64,000 bases of DNA from FEB-25 sp963822175 (GCA_963822175.1 CAWGGJ010000007.1:248001-312000); one strand, 5' to 3'. Shown: positions 8,156 through 17,367, counted from the stretch's first letter. Notes: generated from the letters alone by a model not told the origin. Numbers and translations are program-made.

Positions 8156-9950
8156 ATGAAAAAACACCAATTTGACGTAATCGTAATCGGAGCTGGAGGA
8201 GCTGGGTTGATGGCAGCGCTGTACGCTTCAAAGACTGCCAACACCGCCGTGATCAGCAAGCTGTATCCGACCCGCTCTCATACCGGTACCGCGCAGGGAG
8301 GCGTTGGCGCTGCCCTGGCAAATGAAGAAGAGGATCATTGGGAATGGCATACCTTTGATTCGGTCAAAGGAAGCGACTATTTAGGTGACCAGGATGCGAT
8401 CGAGTTCATGTGCTATGAGGCGGTGCAGGCAGTGTATGAGTTAGAACATTACGGGCTGCCATTTTCACGCACGCCAGAGGGCAAGATCGCCCAGCGCCCG
8501 TTTGGTGGGCATACCAACAATGTGACCGGCAAGCCGGTTCGCCGGGCATGTTATGCTGCTGACCGCACAGGACATATGATCCTGCAGACCCTCTATCAGC
8601 AGTGCCTCAAGAATAATGTGAATTTCTTTGATGAATTCCAGGTGGTGGATCTGCTGGTGGTCAACGGAGCTGCTGCCGGAGTTGTGGCAATTGAGTTGAG
8701 TACCTCTGAGCTGCACGTGTTCCATGCGAAATCAGTGATCTTCGCCACAGGCGGGCATGGACGGGTTTGGGATATCACCTCCAATGCCTATGCATATACG
8801 GGTGATGGGATCGCGATCTCGATGCGGCATGGCATCCCTATGGAAGATATGGAATTCTTCCAGTTCCACCCCACGGGAATATACAAGCTGGGTATCCTGA
8901 TCACCGAAGGAGTGCGCGGTGAAGGCGGGGTGCTGATCAACGGCAAGGGCGAACGCTTCATGGAAAGATATGCGCCCAAGGTGAAGGATCTGGCCTCACG
9001 CGATGTGATCAGCCGGGCAATGTACCTTGAGATGAAAGCAGGCAATGGGGTCAACGGTCAAAACTACCTGTACCTGGATGTGCGCCCTGAAACGGTGAAC
9101 AAATATGCAGCTTTGGATGGTCGACAGGCGCCAGGATGGTTCCCCATATTTGATGACCGGAGAGGAAATCATTGCCAAGCTACCGGATATTGTGGACTTT
9201 GCCCGAACTTATCTGGGCGTCGACCCGGTAGCCCAGCCGATGCCGGTGCAACCGACCGCCCACTACACCATGGGCGGAATTCCTACCAATAAATACGGCG
9301 AAGTGGTGATCGATGAGAACAATACCGTCATGCCTGGTCTGTATGCAGCGGGTGAAGTGGCATGCGTGTCGGTGCATGGTGCCAACCGCCTGGGGACCAA
9401 TTCACTGCTGGACCTGATCGTATTTGGCAAACACTCTGGATTGAAAGCGGCGGAATATGCCCTGGGAGCAGATTTCCCCCTGCTACCCGAAGACCCGACC
9501 GAGTTCACCCGGGCACAATTCGACCGAATCCGCAACGCGCAGGGGAACGAGAAAATCCTTGAAATCTCAGGCAAGATGAAAACGGAAATGATGGACCTGG
9601 TGGGCATGTTCAGAACTGGAGAAGGGATGCAATCAGCATTGGAAATTGTGCGTGAGCTACGCGAGCGTTACAAACACATCCCACTGCATGATCAAGGGAA
9701 AGTATTCAACACCGAGATGATCAATATCTGGGAGCTGGGCAACCTGCTCGAGATCGCTGAGCTAACCACGGTCTGCGCACTGGCACGTACCGAAAGCCGC
9801 GGTGGCCATGCGCGCGATGATTACCCAAAACGCGATGATGTCAACTGGTTGAGGCATACATTGGCCTGGGTGAAGCCGGATGGCGAGATCGAGCTGCGTT
9901 ACAAACCTGTTGTGATCACCAAGTATCAGCCCAAGGAACGAGTTTACTAA
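8156..9950 (+). CDS. sdhA: succinate dehydrogenase flavoprotein subunit SdhA, with a +1 frameshift
   Basis: The FAD-binding catalytic subunit oxidises succinate to fumarate. The N-terminus has the Rossmann motif IGAGGAGLMAAL, then SHTGTAQGG (histidine that carries covalent FAD), and HPTG and RGEGG substrate-site blocks. The C-terminal part has HYTMGG, GANRLGTNSLL and the capping-domain end. Reading continues in frame from 8156 to about 9120, then must move by one base to continue in the frame that ends at 9950; the switch lies within about 9112-9140. Removing one base gives 597 residues, the normal family length. Both halves are well conserved with no other lesion, so a sequence error is at least as likely as a true mutation. 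AGGAG lies upstream of the ATG. Confidence 0.9.
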
Positions 9951-9964
9951 AAGAGGTGGCATCC

Positions 9965-10669
9965 ATGGAAGTTACAGTAAAAGTCTTCCGCTTTGATCCT
10001 GAAAAAGATAAGAAACCTCATTATGAGAGCTATAAGTTGGAAGCTCAGCCCACGGATCGGGTCCTGGATATGCTGGAGTATATAAAAGGGACTTATGACG
10101 GCACGCTCTCCTTCCGGCGCTCGTGCGCCCACGGCGTGTGCGGCTCAGATGCAATGCGCATCAACGGGCGTAATTACCTGGCCTGTAAAGCACTGCTGAA
10201 AGATTTTCACTCCAAAAAGATCACCGTCGAACCCATCCTGGGAATGCGGGTAATCAAAGACCTTATTGTGGATATGGAGCAGTTCTTTACCCACTATAAG
10301 TCGGTGATGCCTTATTTTGTTAATGATGAACCACCACCGCCCCAGGAGCGCTATCAAAGCATTGAAGAGCGCGAGCGTTTTGACGACACCACCAAGTGCA
10401 TCCTGTGCGCCTGCTGCACTACCTCCTGCCCAATCTATTGGGCAAGCGACGAGTATGTTGGACCACAAGCGATCATTGCGGCACACCGCTTCATCTTTGA
10501 CAGCCGGGATCGGGCTGCCGGTGAGCGCTTGAGGATCCTGAACGACCAGTTCGGAGTTTATCGATGCCATACTGTCTTTAACTGCACCGAGGGTTGCCCA
10601 CGTGAGATCGAGATCACCCAGGCGATCGGCGAGGTGAAGAACGCCATCATCACGGGACACGTGGATTGA
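9965..10669 (+). CDS. sdhB: succinate dehydrogenase iron-sulfur subunit SdhB
   Basis: The 234-residue product carries the three clusters of SdhB: the [2Fe-2S] ferredoxin-type ligands in SCAHGVCGSDAM and the later YLAC, then CILCACCTTSCP and CHTVFNCTEGCP for the [4Fe-4S] and [3Fe-4S] clusters. It passes electrons from SdhA to the quinone. I chose the ATG at 9965 because AGAGGTGG lies just before it; an in-frame GTG three codons upstream is less likely. It ends the operon, about 40 bp before a strong terminator. Confidence 0.95.
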   Translation: MEVTVKVFRFDPEKDKKPHYESYKLEAQPTDRVLDMLEYIKGTYDGTLSFRRSCAHGVCGSDAMRINGRNYLACKALLKDFHSKKITVEPILGMRVIKDLIVDMEQFFTHYKSVMPYFVNDEPPPPQERYQSIEERERFDDTTKCILCACCTTSCPIYWASDEYVGPQAIIAAHRFIFDSRDRAAGERLRILNDQFGVYRCHTVFNCTEGCPREIEITQAIGEVKNAIITGHVD

Positions 10670-10708
10670 GAGAATAGTTAAGTAGATAAACAACGCCCAA
10701 GAAAAGAT

Positions 10709-10741
10709 AAAAAGCCCAAAAACATGATTTTGGGCTTTTTG
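10709..10741. terminator. terminator after sdhCDAB, probably bidirectional
   Basis: The stem AAAAGCCCAAAA/TTTTGGGCTTTT has a 5-nt loop. It has T runs on both strands, so it can also end the convergent secreted-protein gene at 10781. Confidence 0.88.
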
Positions 10742-10780
10742 TTTCATACAAAAACACAAAATGAAACTGGAATATTTATT

Positions 10781-11500
10781 CTACTTATTAAGTACACACG
10801 GCAAGTAAATAAAGTTTGTAAAATCATCCAGCTGAAAGAAGTCATAGTCCGATGGGATTTCCATTAATGACGGGCCACTTTCACTCCCAAGACCAATTTT
10901 TGGATTATCAAAAACCTGGGAAAATTGACCGATCGTAAACCAGGACGCACCATCTACACTATATACTCCATCGTATAAATCTCCAGCCCTTGATATCCGC
11001 AAATATACCGTTGTCGCAGTTTCATCCATATTGTATGCTGAGTGCACTCCTGCTACTTCTTGGCGATATGTGATCATTTGCCCGGTAGCACCATATCGGC
11101 GAGATATTTTTATGTAATTATCATCATCCTGGTATATGTATATTGCTGCACCTTGAAAACTTTCCACCGGGGCTATTGTCACCAGGCTGGTGATCTGGTA
11201 ATTGCCGAATGGGGCTGTGGTTAGAAGTATATTTTTTGCATCCCCACCAGGACCGATCAATCCCCCCTCTTGAGTAATGATATGCATGTAGCCTGGAATG
11301 CTGGTTAAACTCCAATACACCGGGTCTTCACGCACCCAGCTCCATCTACTATTTAATATCTCGCTGTCAAAATTATCAATCCAGGATTTCGATGTTAAGC
11401 TAATTGTTTCGGCAGCGGATGTGGGATAGAAGGTTATGCCCAAAATGGATAAAGTAATAATAATCCATGCAATACAATAAAAAAATCCGTGTTGTTTCAT
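10781..11500 (-). CDS. secreted protein with a DUF1349/concanavalin-like domain and YLP tail
   Basis: The 239-residue product has a signal peptide (about residues 1-29, ending near AAETI) and one domain that resembles the beta-sandwich found at the end of GH43-type enzymes and in DUF1349 proteins: W-SWVREDP near the start, repeated Y-ISRRYG type strands, and YDGVYSVDGASWF. Such domains usually bind carbohydrate. No catalytic domain is present. The extreme C-terminus is FIYLPCVLNK, similar to IYLPLLWRH at the end of the giant secreted protein at 39.4-47.0 kb. AAAGGAGGGG precedes the ATG. Function beyond export and possible glycan binding is unknown. Confidence 0.7.
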   Translation of the reverse strand: MKQHGFFYCIAWIIITLSILGITFYPTSAAETISLTSKSWIDNFDSEILNSRWSWVREDPVYWSLTSIPGYMHIITQEGGLIGPGGDAKNILLTTAPFGNYQITSLVTIAPVESFQGAAIYIYQDDDNYIKISRRYGATGQMITYRQEVAGVHSAYNMDETATTVYLRISRAGDLYDGVYSVDGASWFTIGQFSQVFDNPKIGLGSESGPSLMEIPSDYDFFQLDDFTNFIYLPCVLNK

Positions 11501-11607
11501 CTGCCCCTCCTTTAAGGTTTTTTAATGTGGGAAATTGGTGCTATATTATTCATAATATTTTATCCTAATACTTTAGTAATAGGGTAATCCAGCCTCCCGA
11601 CCAAGTT

Positions 11608-11901
11608 TTGCCTACGAAACCCAACAATGGGATTCCTCCGATCATAGTGGCTGGGATGCTAGGCCACTCCCTGGCGATCTTAATGACTACTTATGCGCAC
11701 TTAGCTCGCTTTGCTCGCTATTCTCGCTGCGCTCGAAATATTCCAGGGACCCAGGATGAGCCGCTCGGCTTCGCATCCCTTGTTTCAGCAGCTCACCCCG
11801 CTCGCAAAAGCAGCTCCCTTGGTTTCGCAGCAAAATACGCTGCCCAACTGATGGATGATATTCTCACTCCGATCCCGATAGACTCTAGAGACCTGGGCTG
11901 A
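11608..11901 (+). pseudogene. remnant of a tyrosine recombinase/integrase C-terminus
   Basis: The segment reads IPPIIVAGMLGHS then TTYAHL. This matches the end of the catalytic domain of XerC/D-type recombinases, where LGHSS is followed about ten residues later by the nucleophile tyrosine in DTYSHL. The usual tail (here QLMDDIL) appears only after about 45 residues of unusual Ala/Arg/Ser-rich sequence made of short repeats such as GCTCGCT. The upstream catalytic Arg and the whole N-terminus are missing, and no start signal is seen, so this is a broken remnant. The rest of 11501-12040 holds no other gene I can support. A small CCTCCAG/CTGGAGG hairpin lies at 11931-11953. Confidence 0.6.
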
Positions 11902-12040
11902 GCAGCTGCACACATATTACCCATGGCCGGCCTCCAGGGTGATTATCTGGAGGTAAGTCCGTTTTTAGTTGTTATTTTTGGCCTCATCCTGAGATTTATA
12001 TCTACAACCTTGGCATCCTAGTTGATCGTTTATACCGAGG

Positions 12041-12712
12041 TCATGAGTGATTAGGTGTAAACAATTCAACCAATTCTTCTGCACCAACCGGATCGGTGAT
12101 CACCAGAACCTCATCTCCTACATCAAATGTGATGCCCCCGCGCGGTACGATCACTTTTCCCTTGCGTATGATTCCAGCAATCACACATTGTTCTGGAAGA
12201 TGCAGGTCTTTGATCGCAGTTCCTACCACCGCTGTAATTGGAGAGACCACTAGTTCAATCAATGAATACTGGCCGCGGTGCAATTTAGCCAGGATCATCA
12301 TGTCGCCTAAAGACATCTCTTCCCCAATCAGATGGGCTAATACGGATGATTCATTCAATGCCACATCTACATGCAATTTCTCGTTGAACAACCAGGCGTG
12401 TCTTGGGTTGTTGATTCTTCCAATTGTACGAGGCACCTGAAAAAGATTGTGGGCTAAATAACACAACACCAAGTTGTCAGCATCATCGGAAGTACATGCT
12501 ACCAAAACATCTGCTTTCCGAATCCCTACATCTTCGAGCACTCTCAAATCCATCACACGGTCCTCATAAATTACATCTGTGGGTAACTGTTGGTGAAGCA
12601 GACTGAGCACCTTTTTGCGGTACTCGACAAGGAGAACCGTGTGATTTTCCTCTAATAAAAGAGAAGCAAGTTGCGCTCCAGTTGGGTCACCGCCTGCAAT
12701 CAATACATTCAT
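12041..12712 (-). CDS. TrkA-like potassium-channel regulatory (RCK) protein, second copy
   Basis: The 223-residue product has an N-terminal Rossmann/RCK domain (VLIAGGDPTGAQLASLL, then an acidic residue after strand 2 at LLVEYRKK) and a C-terminal TrkA_C domain (about 140-220, with the VGDEVLVI pattern). RCK proteins bind NAD(H) or nucleotides and gate potassium transport at the cytoplasmic face. The dinucleotide motif is imperfect (GGDPTG instead of GxGxxG), so the ligand may differ from that of the first copy. It overlaps the upstream paralogue by 4 bp and is last in the kimA-trkA-trkA operon. Confidence 0.88.
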   Translation of the reverse strand: MNVLIAGGDPTGAQLASLLLEENHTVLLVEYRKKVLSLLHQQLPTDVIYEDRVMDLRVLEDVGIRKADVLVACTSDDADNLVLCYLAHNLFQVPRTIGRINNPRHAWLFNEKLHVDVALNESSVLAHLIGEEMSLGDMMILAKLHRGQYSLIELVVSPITAVVGTAIKDLHLPEQCVIAGIIRKGKVIVPRGGITFDVGDEVLVITDPVGAEELVELFTPNHS

Positions 12713-13374
12713 ACATTTTGCTCCTGCTGTGAGCCTAATTGACTTCTCAATGATTTAATATCTGCTGGATCACCCATTAGATAGATCATATCGCCGGTCT
12801 CAAGAAATTGCACACTCGAAACAGGCAGTTGCTGGTTAGAGCGCACCAGGGATAATGCCTTATACTTGTCAGCAGGTAAAAACTCCTGCAAGATAAACCC
12901 CTGGCAGCTTTCAGGTACTTGAAGTTGGTAGACGATAAGATTCGGATCACTGTCGAAGTGAATGGCGCGTAGTGGAGTGCCTGAGAGCAACTCGATAAAC
13001 TGATGTGCCCCCCAACTGGTCGAACTTACGACAGGTAAGCCAAATGATTCTTGGATGGATCGTTGGCGAGGGTCAGTGTTTGCAGCTACCACATTTCCAA
13101 CGTGGTATTCCGTTTTAGCTATGTAAGCCACCAATGCATTGAGAGAATCTGAACGGGTGACAACTACGACCGCGTTAGCATCTTCGACCTGAGCGCGAAG
13201 CAGTACATTTTTTGTCATTGCATCCCCTTCAATCGTTTGCCCTTGAAAATCACCAGGGAGATGATCAAACGCGGATTTATTTTGGTCAATCACCGTAACC
13301 ACGTGTCCTTGCTTGTACAGTTGGTATGCCAGAGCAGATCCTACTTGTCCGCAGCCAACAACGATGATTTTCAT
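12709..13374 (-). CDS. TrkA-like potassium-channel regulatory (RCK) protein, first copy
   Basis: The 221-residue RCK protein has a canonical nucleotide motif (VVGCGQVGSALA) and Asp at the end of strand 2 (TVIDQNK), as expected for NAD(H) binding, followed by a TrkA_C domain with the TGDMIYLMG pattern. GGAGG lies 7 nt before the ATG. It lies 11 bp after the KimA-like transporter gene. A transporter with two different RCK proteins suggests a heteromeric regulatory ring, which is an inference. Confidence 0.9.
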   Translation of the reverse strand: MKIIVVGCGQVGSALAYQLYKQGHVVTVIDQNKSAFDHLPGDFQGQTIEGDAMTKNVLLRAQVEDANAVVVVTRSDSLNALVAYIAKTEYHVGNVVAANTDPRQRSIQESFGLPVVSSTSWGAHQFIELLSGTPLRAIHFDSDPNLIVYQLQVPESCQGFILQEFLPADKYKALSLVRSNQQLPVSSVQFLETGDMIYLMGDPADIKSLRSQLGSQQEQNV

Positions 13375-13385
13375 TGAGCCTCCAA

Positions 13386-15230
13386 TTATTCGACTTGATA
13401 TGGCACTTCTGTAATCACGATTCCGGATTTAAACAACAACGCAAAACGCAACCAGGTGGCGGTTTGCATGTGGAGTATATTATGCCACCATACGCGAGGC
13501 ACAAATTGCGGTACAACAATGGTAATGATCTCATTCGGTTGGCGTTTCTTAGTGACATCTCCAATAAAATCGAGCAGAGGCTCAATTAGCAATCTGTATG
13601 GCGAATTTAGTATAACGAGTCTCACACCTTCACCCCATACTTCCCACTTTTTCTGAACGCTCTCTGCCTCAATCGGATTCATACAGATGTAGACCGCGGT
13701 GACGTCATCCGAGAGCAGTCGCGCATAATGCAGGGCAAGAAGCGATCCCTCGTTTACACCGCTGATTGGGAGGATCACCCGGTGACGCTTCAGTTGCATG
13801 CGAGGCTTATTGCGATCAAGCGATAATCTTGCTGCCAAACTTCGGTAATGACGGTGAATGGAAAAGAAAATTGCAACTAATATCGGAATGAGAATGATAA
13901 CAATCCAAGCACCGGAATGGAATTTGGTAACTGCGAAGACAATAGTAACTATGGCGGTTACAATTGCTCCACCTCCATTTATAATCATCTTCAATTTCCA
14001 ATTTGACTCATAATGCAACGTTGAACCGCGTTCGCGTACTTCCACTCCCGGTGCTAAATGCCCGATTTTCCACCAGCGGCGCGCCATCCCGGTTTGCGAA
14101 AGGGTAAAAGAAAGAAACACTCCGATCGCCCACAAGGGTACCAAAGCGGTTACATTGGCGCTAAAAAGGAATACCAATAAGGATGCGATCACACCTAACG
14201 CGGTAATGCCTGTAGAGAAAACCAAGCGGCTGCCTCGATAGGTCAGCTGGCGTGGAAGGAAACTATCTCCAGCTTGTATAGCAGCTAAACGAGGGAAATC
14301 TGCAAACGCGGTATTGGTAGCCAAAATCAAGATGATGGTAGTTCCGGCGATAACACTTAAATAAAGCAAACCTCGTCCATTAAAAACTGTGCGAGCCAAT
14401 TGCGAGATGACGGTTTCAGTTTCTGAAGGTACCCCTCCAATCTCCCTCAGCAAGAATGTAATACCAAGAAAGAGCACTCCCAGGATGGCCGACATCCAGA
14501 TCAACGTAATACCAGCGTTGTGACTGCGCGGTTCCTTAAATGCTGTAACCCCATTGGAGATGCATTCAACCCCGGTCAGAGCAGTCGTGCCACTCGAAAA
14601 AGCACGCAGGATCAAGAACAGGGTCACCGGTTGAACTGCACCTACCATGATCATTTCCGGTGGATTTTCAAGCACACCGAGTGAACCGTTTAGATAGCGA
14701 AACAATCCTACACCTACCATTAGGAAAGTTGTCACCAGAAAAAAGTATACAGGGAAGGCAAAGAAGGAACCCGATTCTTTCACACCGCGCAGATTTACAA
14801 TCATAATAAAAAGGAGTAAACCAATCGCCAAGGGTACCCGATAAGGAAGGAGGGCTGGAAAGGCAGATACGATTTGCGCTGCACCTGAAGAAACCGCAAC
14901 AGCAGCCAGCAATATATAATCGGTAAGCAATGCTGCACCTGCAGTCTGAGCAGCTACTTCGCCCAGGTTATCACGTGCAACGATATAAGCTCCACCACCC
15001 CCTGGATATGCATGGATGGTTTGTTGGTAAGAGATTGTGACGATTGCCAGTAGGATGGTGACAGCTACCGCGATAGGGAAAGCATAATAAAAGCCAGCGT
15101 AACCGGCTGCGGCCAAAATGACCAAGGTTTCTTGAGGAGCATAGGCAACAGAGGAGAGTGCATCACCAGCAAATACTGCCAAGCCAATTGCTTTGCCAAT
15201 CGTCTGGTGTGGAAGATCGGCGGATGGCAA
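13386..15230 (-). CDS. KimA-type APC-family potassium transporter, 5' end disrupted
   Basis: The protein has about 12 hydrophobic segments and a cytoplasmic C-terminal domain. Blocks such as AYPGGGGAYIV, FSSGTTALTGVE and LSQTGMARRW, and the end PQFVPRVWWHNILH, closely resemble Bacillus subtilis KimA, a potassium/proton symporter, rather than amino acid permeases. The two TrkA-like genes downstream agree with potassium transport. The first usable start in the open frame is TTG at 15228-15230, but family-like sequence (RNWLIGDPL) continues in the same frame upstream to a TAG at 15306-15308; two in-frame ATGs lie just before that TAG (15312-15317). So either a rare start codon is used or the gene has an early nonsense change. 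Confidence 0.85.
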   Translation of the reverse strand: MPSADLPHQTIGKAIGLAVFAGDALSSVAYAPQETLVILAAAGYAGFYYAFPIAVAVTILLAIVTISYQQTIHAYPGGGGAYIVARDNLGEVAAQTAGAALLTDYILLAAVAVSSGAAQIVSAFPALLPYRVPLAIGLLLFIMIVNLRGVKESGSFFAFPVYFFLVTTFLMVGVGLFRYLNGSLGVLENPPEMIMVGAVQPVTLFLILRAFSSGTTALTGVECISNGVTAFKEPRSHNAGITLIWMSAILGVLFLGITFLLREIGGVPSETETVISQLARTVFNGRGLLYLSVIAGTTIILILATNTAFADFPRLAAIQAGDSFLPRQLTYRGSRLVFSTGITALGVIASLLVFLFSANVTALVPLWAIGVFLSFTLSQTGMARRWWKIGHLAPGVEVRERGSTLHYESNWKLKMIINGGGAIVTAIVTIVFAVTKFHSGAWIVIILIPILVAIFFSIHRHYRSLAARLSLDRNKPRMQLKRHRVILPISGVNEGSLLALHYARLLSDDVTAVYICMNPIEAESVQKKWEVWGEGVRLVILNSPYRLLIEPLLDFIGDVTKKRQPNEIITIVVPQFVPRVWWHNILHMQTATWLRFALLFKSGIVITEVPYQVE

Positions 15231-15431
15231 GGGATCTCCAATGAGCCAGTTACGCCAAGATCGTGGGGGTTTCTTTTCTACTAGTTCGATGCTGAATCGA
15301 TACCCCTAAATCATCATCAGGCTCAATTCTATTTATCATTTTGTAAATTATACTCTGACACAGGTTTATAATGGGAAAACCAATTGTGTAGATCTTCGTT
15401 GCCCTATTTCTTATCATAATCGGAGGATACC

Positions 15432-16019
15432 CTGGTTACTCCGCGCCGACTAATTGTCCTTGTCTCAGATCATGTTTCGGATGAATCGAAATTTGTGCAA
15501 AGAATAGCAACCTTGGCGTAATCTCATCACCTGACGGTATTGTTTTTGGCGGTTATCGAGATAGCCAATCAAAAACCAGCAGCTAATCTCCTATTGTCTA
15601 ATCTATGCTCTCTGAGCGGTGTTTATTCTATTGTTAGTGAAACGAGATTGGTGATTGGGGGTAACTGGATTAGAGAAGTACAGGAGGTCTTGCAGGAAGG
15701 CGACCAAATCGTTTGCCAAGCCGAGGAAACGATCATCGACCAAGAGATGAACCAGGTGCTTTTGAGCAACGCGTTATCTGTCGCCCTGAAGGCGCCTGTA
15801 ATCGTTGTATCCGGTCTTTATAGTGAAAAGCAACCTCACAAACATACTCATCTTTCAGGACTTATTTGGTGGGGTGTTGCGCTCATCATCATTATTATCC
15901 CGAGCGGGATAATGCTTTTTATAAACCAGATGACAAGTGGATGGGTCGAAAGTGGCTTGATGCTTTCTGTTTTTTTAATCGGTATGCTCATGGTTTGGTT
16001 CTGGATTAAGCGTGGGTGA
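15432..16019 (+). pseudogene. decayed universal-stress-like protein with two C-terminal TM helices
   Basis: A single reading frame runs from GGAGG (15422-15426) through a CTG at 15432, RRLIVLVSDHVSDESKF, a TAA at 15519-15521, then LTVLFLAVIEIANQ and on to 16019. The sequence before and after the TAA reads as one nucleotide-binding-like alpha/beta domain, so the TAA looks like a CAA-to-TAA nonsense change in a once intact gene. The C-terminal 60 residues hold two hydrophobic helices (GVALIIIIIPSGIMLFI and LMLSVFLIGMLMVWFW). A shorter product could start at TTG 15540 but would lack the first strand. It is divergent from the kimA operon, so it may have been related to it. The exact family is uncertain. 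Confidence 0.5.
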
Positions 16020-16175
16020 GCTATCTGATCAACCGATTTTTCATTGCGGATGAATTGAGGTCTTAGAAAATGGGCGCACGATTTATGCACGAAACCGGAC
16101 GCAGGGTGATTTTCATTAGTCGCCTTTAGTTTCAAGGACTATAGCACTTCTCAACAATTCACCAAATAACCCAGA

Positions 16176-16721
16176 TTAAAATAGACGGACCCGTAAATCT
16201 TTGATTCGATCCGGTTCGCGAGATATGAACATATCAGAAGTTGGCTGCTCAATCACTGCGATGTTGTATATATCTTGTGAATACCAATGATAGAATTCCT
16301 CTGCATGCCGGCCGTTCACAATTAGCCGGCCGTATTTTCCTACGCCAAGATGAAGCAAATATCTCTTTTGTGGGTATTGCAATAACAAATCAGTCCTGTT
16401 TGTCGTGTTATCCGGGGCTATCCTTGGGAACCGAATGGGTTCGCCATCACCATAATACTGACCGAATTTAATTCCCAGTTCGTTATTTTGATGTTCTACG
16501 ACAAGATTGTGAACGCGAGGCGGAATCTGGCTTTTTACCAAGCGAAACATTTGTCTTTGTATAAAATCATCTTCTTCTTCGAAATTATATTGTTCAAAAA
16601 GAAATTCACAATCTTCTGGGCTAATTAACAAAGAAGTAGGGACGGTGTTCCGCTGAATTGCGCCGGGAGCTCCTCTGCTTTTTTTTGTCCAAGTTGCACG
16701 AATTTGCTGAATAATGATCAT
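16176..16721 (-). CDS. hypothetical protein
   Basis: This is a soluble protein of about 181 residues with no signal peptide or membrane segment and no motif I recognise. It has a basic N-terminus (IRATWTKKSRG), an acidic centre (FEEEDDF), and a C-terminal half rich in aromatic residues (EEFYHWYSQDIY). I used the ATG at 16719-16721; a TTG two codons upstream also fits. There is no clear ribosome site. Its neighbours are a decayed gene and an empty stretch, so it may be a recent or declining gene. Confidence 0.5.
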   Translation of the reverse strand: MIIIQQIRATWTKKSRGAPGAIQRNTVPTSLLISPEDCEFLFEQYNFEEEDDFIQRQMFRLVKSQIPPRVHNLVVEHQNNELGIKFGQYYGDGEPIRFPRIAPDNTTNRTDLLLQYPQKRYLLHLGVGKYGRLIVNGRHAEEFYHWYSQDIYNIAVIEQPTSDMFISREPDRIKDLRVRLF

Positions 16722-17161
16722 TCTCAATCACGGATAGAATTGGTATATTCCTGTTAGAGTAAACACTAGAAATAAGCGATTATAACCGAACGGATATTAG
16801 TTTGTATATTCGTCAATCACCTGTTATAAGACTAAAGAATATGTTGAATTTGTATTTAATGTGATAAGGAATTAAATAACAATCAAAAAACAGTCAGAAA
16901 TCAGCTAGAAATTAATCTGCAAATAGTATGACCGGTCTCCAGGATACCCTGGAAATCGGATTAATAAGTCTGGAAATTTCATTCTATTAGCACACAAATG
17001 GCACACATATAGCCTAGGGTAAAATAGAGCACTACCATATTTGGGAATCAACTGTTATTTTCGGTGATAATATTCCATATATGGGGGTGTGTTGAGACCT
17101 GGATAATCTAGACCGCTTGATCCACAGTCAGATGCTCATAGAATACTACTCACCATTTTTC
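16722..17161. other. gene-free AT-rich stretch
   Basis: I see no open reading frame, RNA gene or strong hairpin here. There is a short CACACA-containing direct repeat at about 16990-17011 and several poly-A runs. The next gene is the tRNA at 17182. Confidence 0.5.
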
Positions 17162-17170
17162 TGCTATAAT
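17162..17170 (+). promoter_or_regulatory. extended -10 promoter of tRNA-Arg
   Basis: TGC-TATAAT is an exact extended -10 element and ends 11 nt before the first base of the tRNA. No good -35 is present, as expected for extended -10 promoters. Confidence 0.65.
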
Positions 17171-17181
17171 CACGAATGTGC

Positions 17182-17254
17182 GCCCCAGTAGCTCAAAGGA
17201 TAGAGCGAAGCACTCCTAACGCTTAGGTTGTGGGTTCGACTCCCACCTGGGGCT
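17182..17254 (+). tRNA. tRNA-Arg (anticodon CCU)
   Basis: It folds as a full cloverleaf. The acceptor stem is GCCCCAG/CTGGGGC (17182-17188 with 17247-17253), the D stem GCTC/GAGC, the anticodon stem AAGC(A)/(C)GCTT with loop CTCCTAA (17213-17219) and anticodon CCT at 17215-17217, and the T stem GTGGG/CCCAC with loop TTCGACT. The loop CTCCTAA is the usual form in bacterial tRNA-Arg(CCU). The 3' CCA is not encoded; the bases after the stem are TCA. Confidence 0.93.
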
Positions 17255-17319
17255 CAAAAGTTGTCTTACAAATTCCCCTTTTACCCTTGTCAAAATTTAA
17301 ACTTTAGTGTATTATTCGA

Positions 17320-17367
17320 AGCGATGAACGTCTGGGTGCCCCCCTCACCCAGGCGTTCATCGCTTTA
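17320..17367. terminator. strong bidirectional hairpin terminator between tRNA-Arg and rimO
   Basis: The 19-bp stem (17320-17338 with 17346-17364) has a single G-T wobble and a 7-nt C-rich loop, followed by TTT on the plus strand. It sits between the convergent tRNA and rimO and can end both. Confidence 0.75.

Noticed and set aside
15306..15521. TAG and TAA in the KimA-like gene and its neighbour as recoding sites
   Set aside because: They are different codons from the TGA cases, no hairpin follows them, and one lies where a simple CAA-to-TAA change explains it.
16985..17015. CACACA-type direct repeat as an integrase attachment site near the tRNA
   Set aside because: It is short and does not match the 3' end of the tRNA; the recombinase remnant is 5 kb away.
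17320..17364. Long inverted repeat as a CRISPR repeat or transposon end
   Set aside because: It occurs once only, there is no array and no transposase; its place between two convergent genes fits a terminator.
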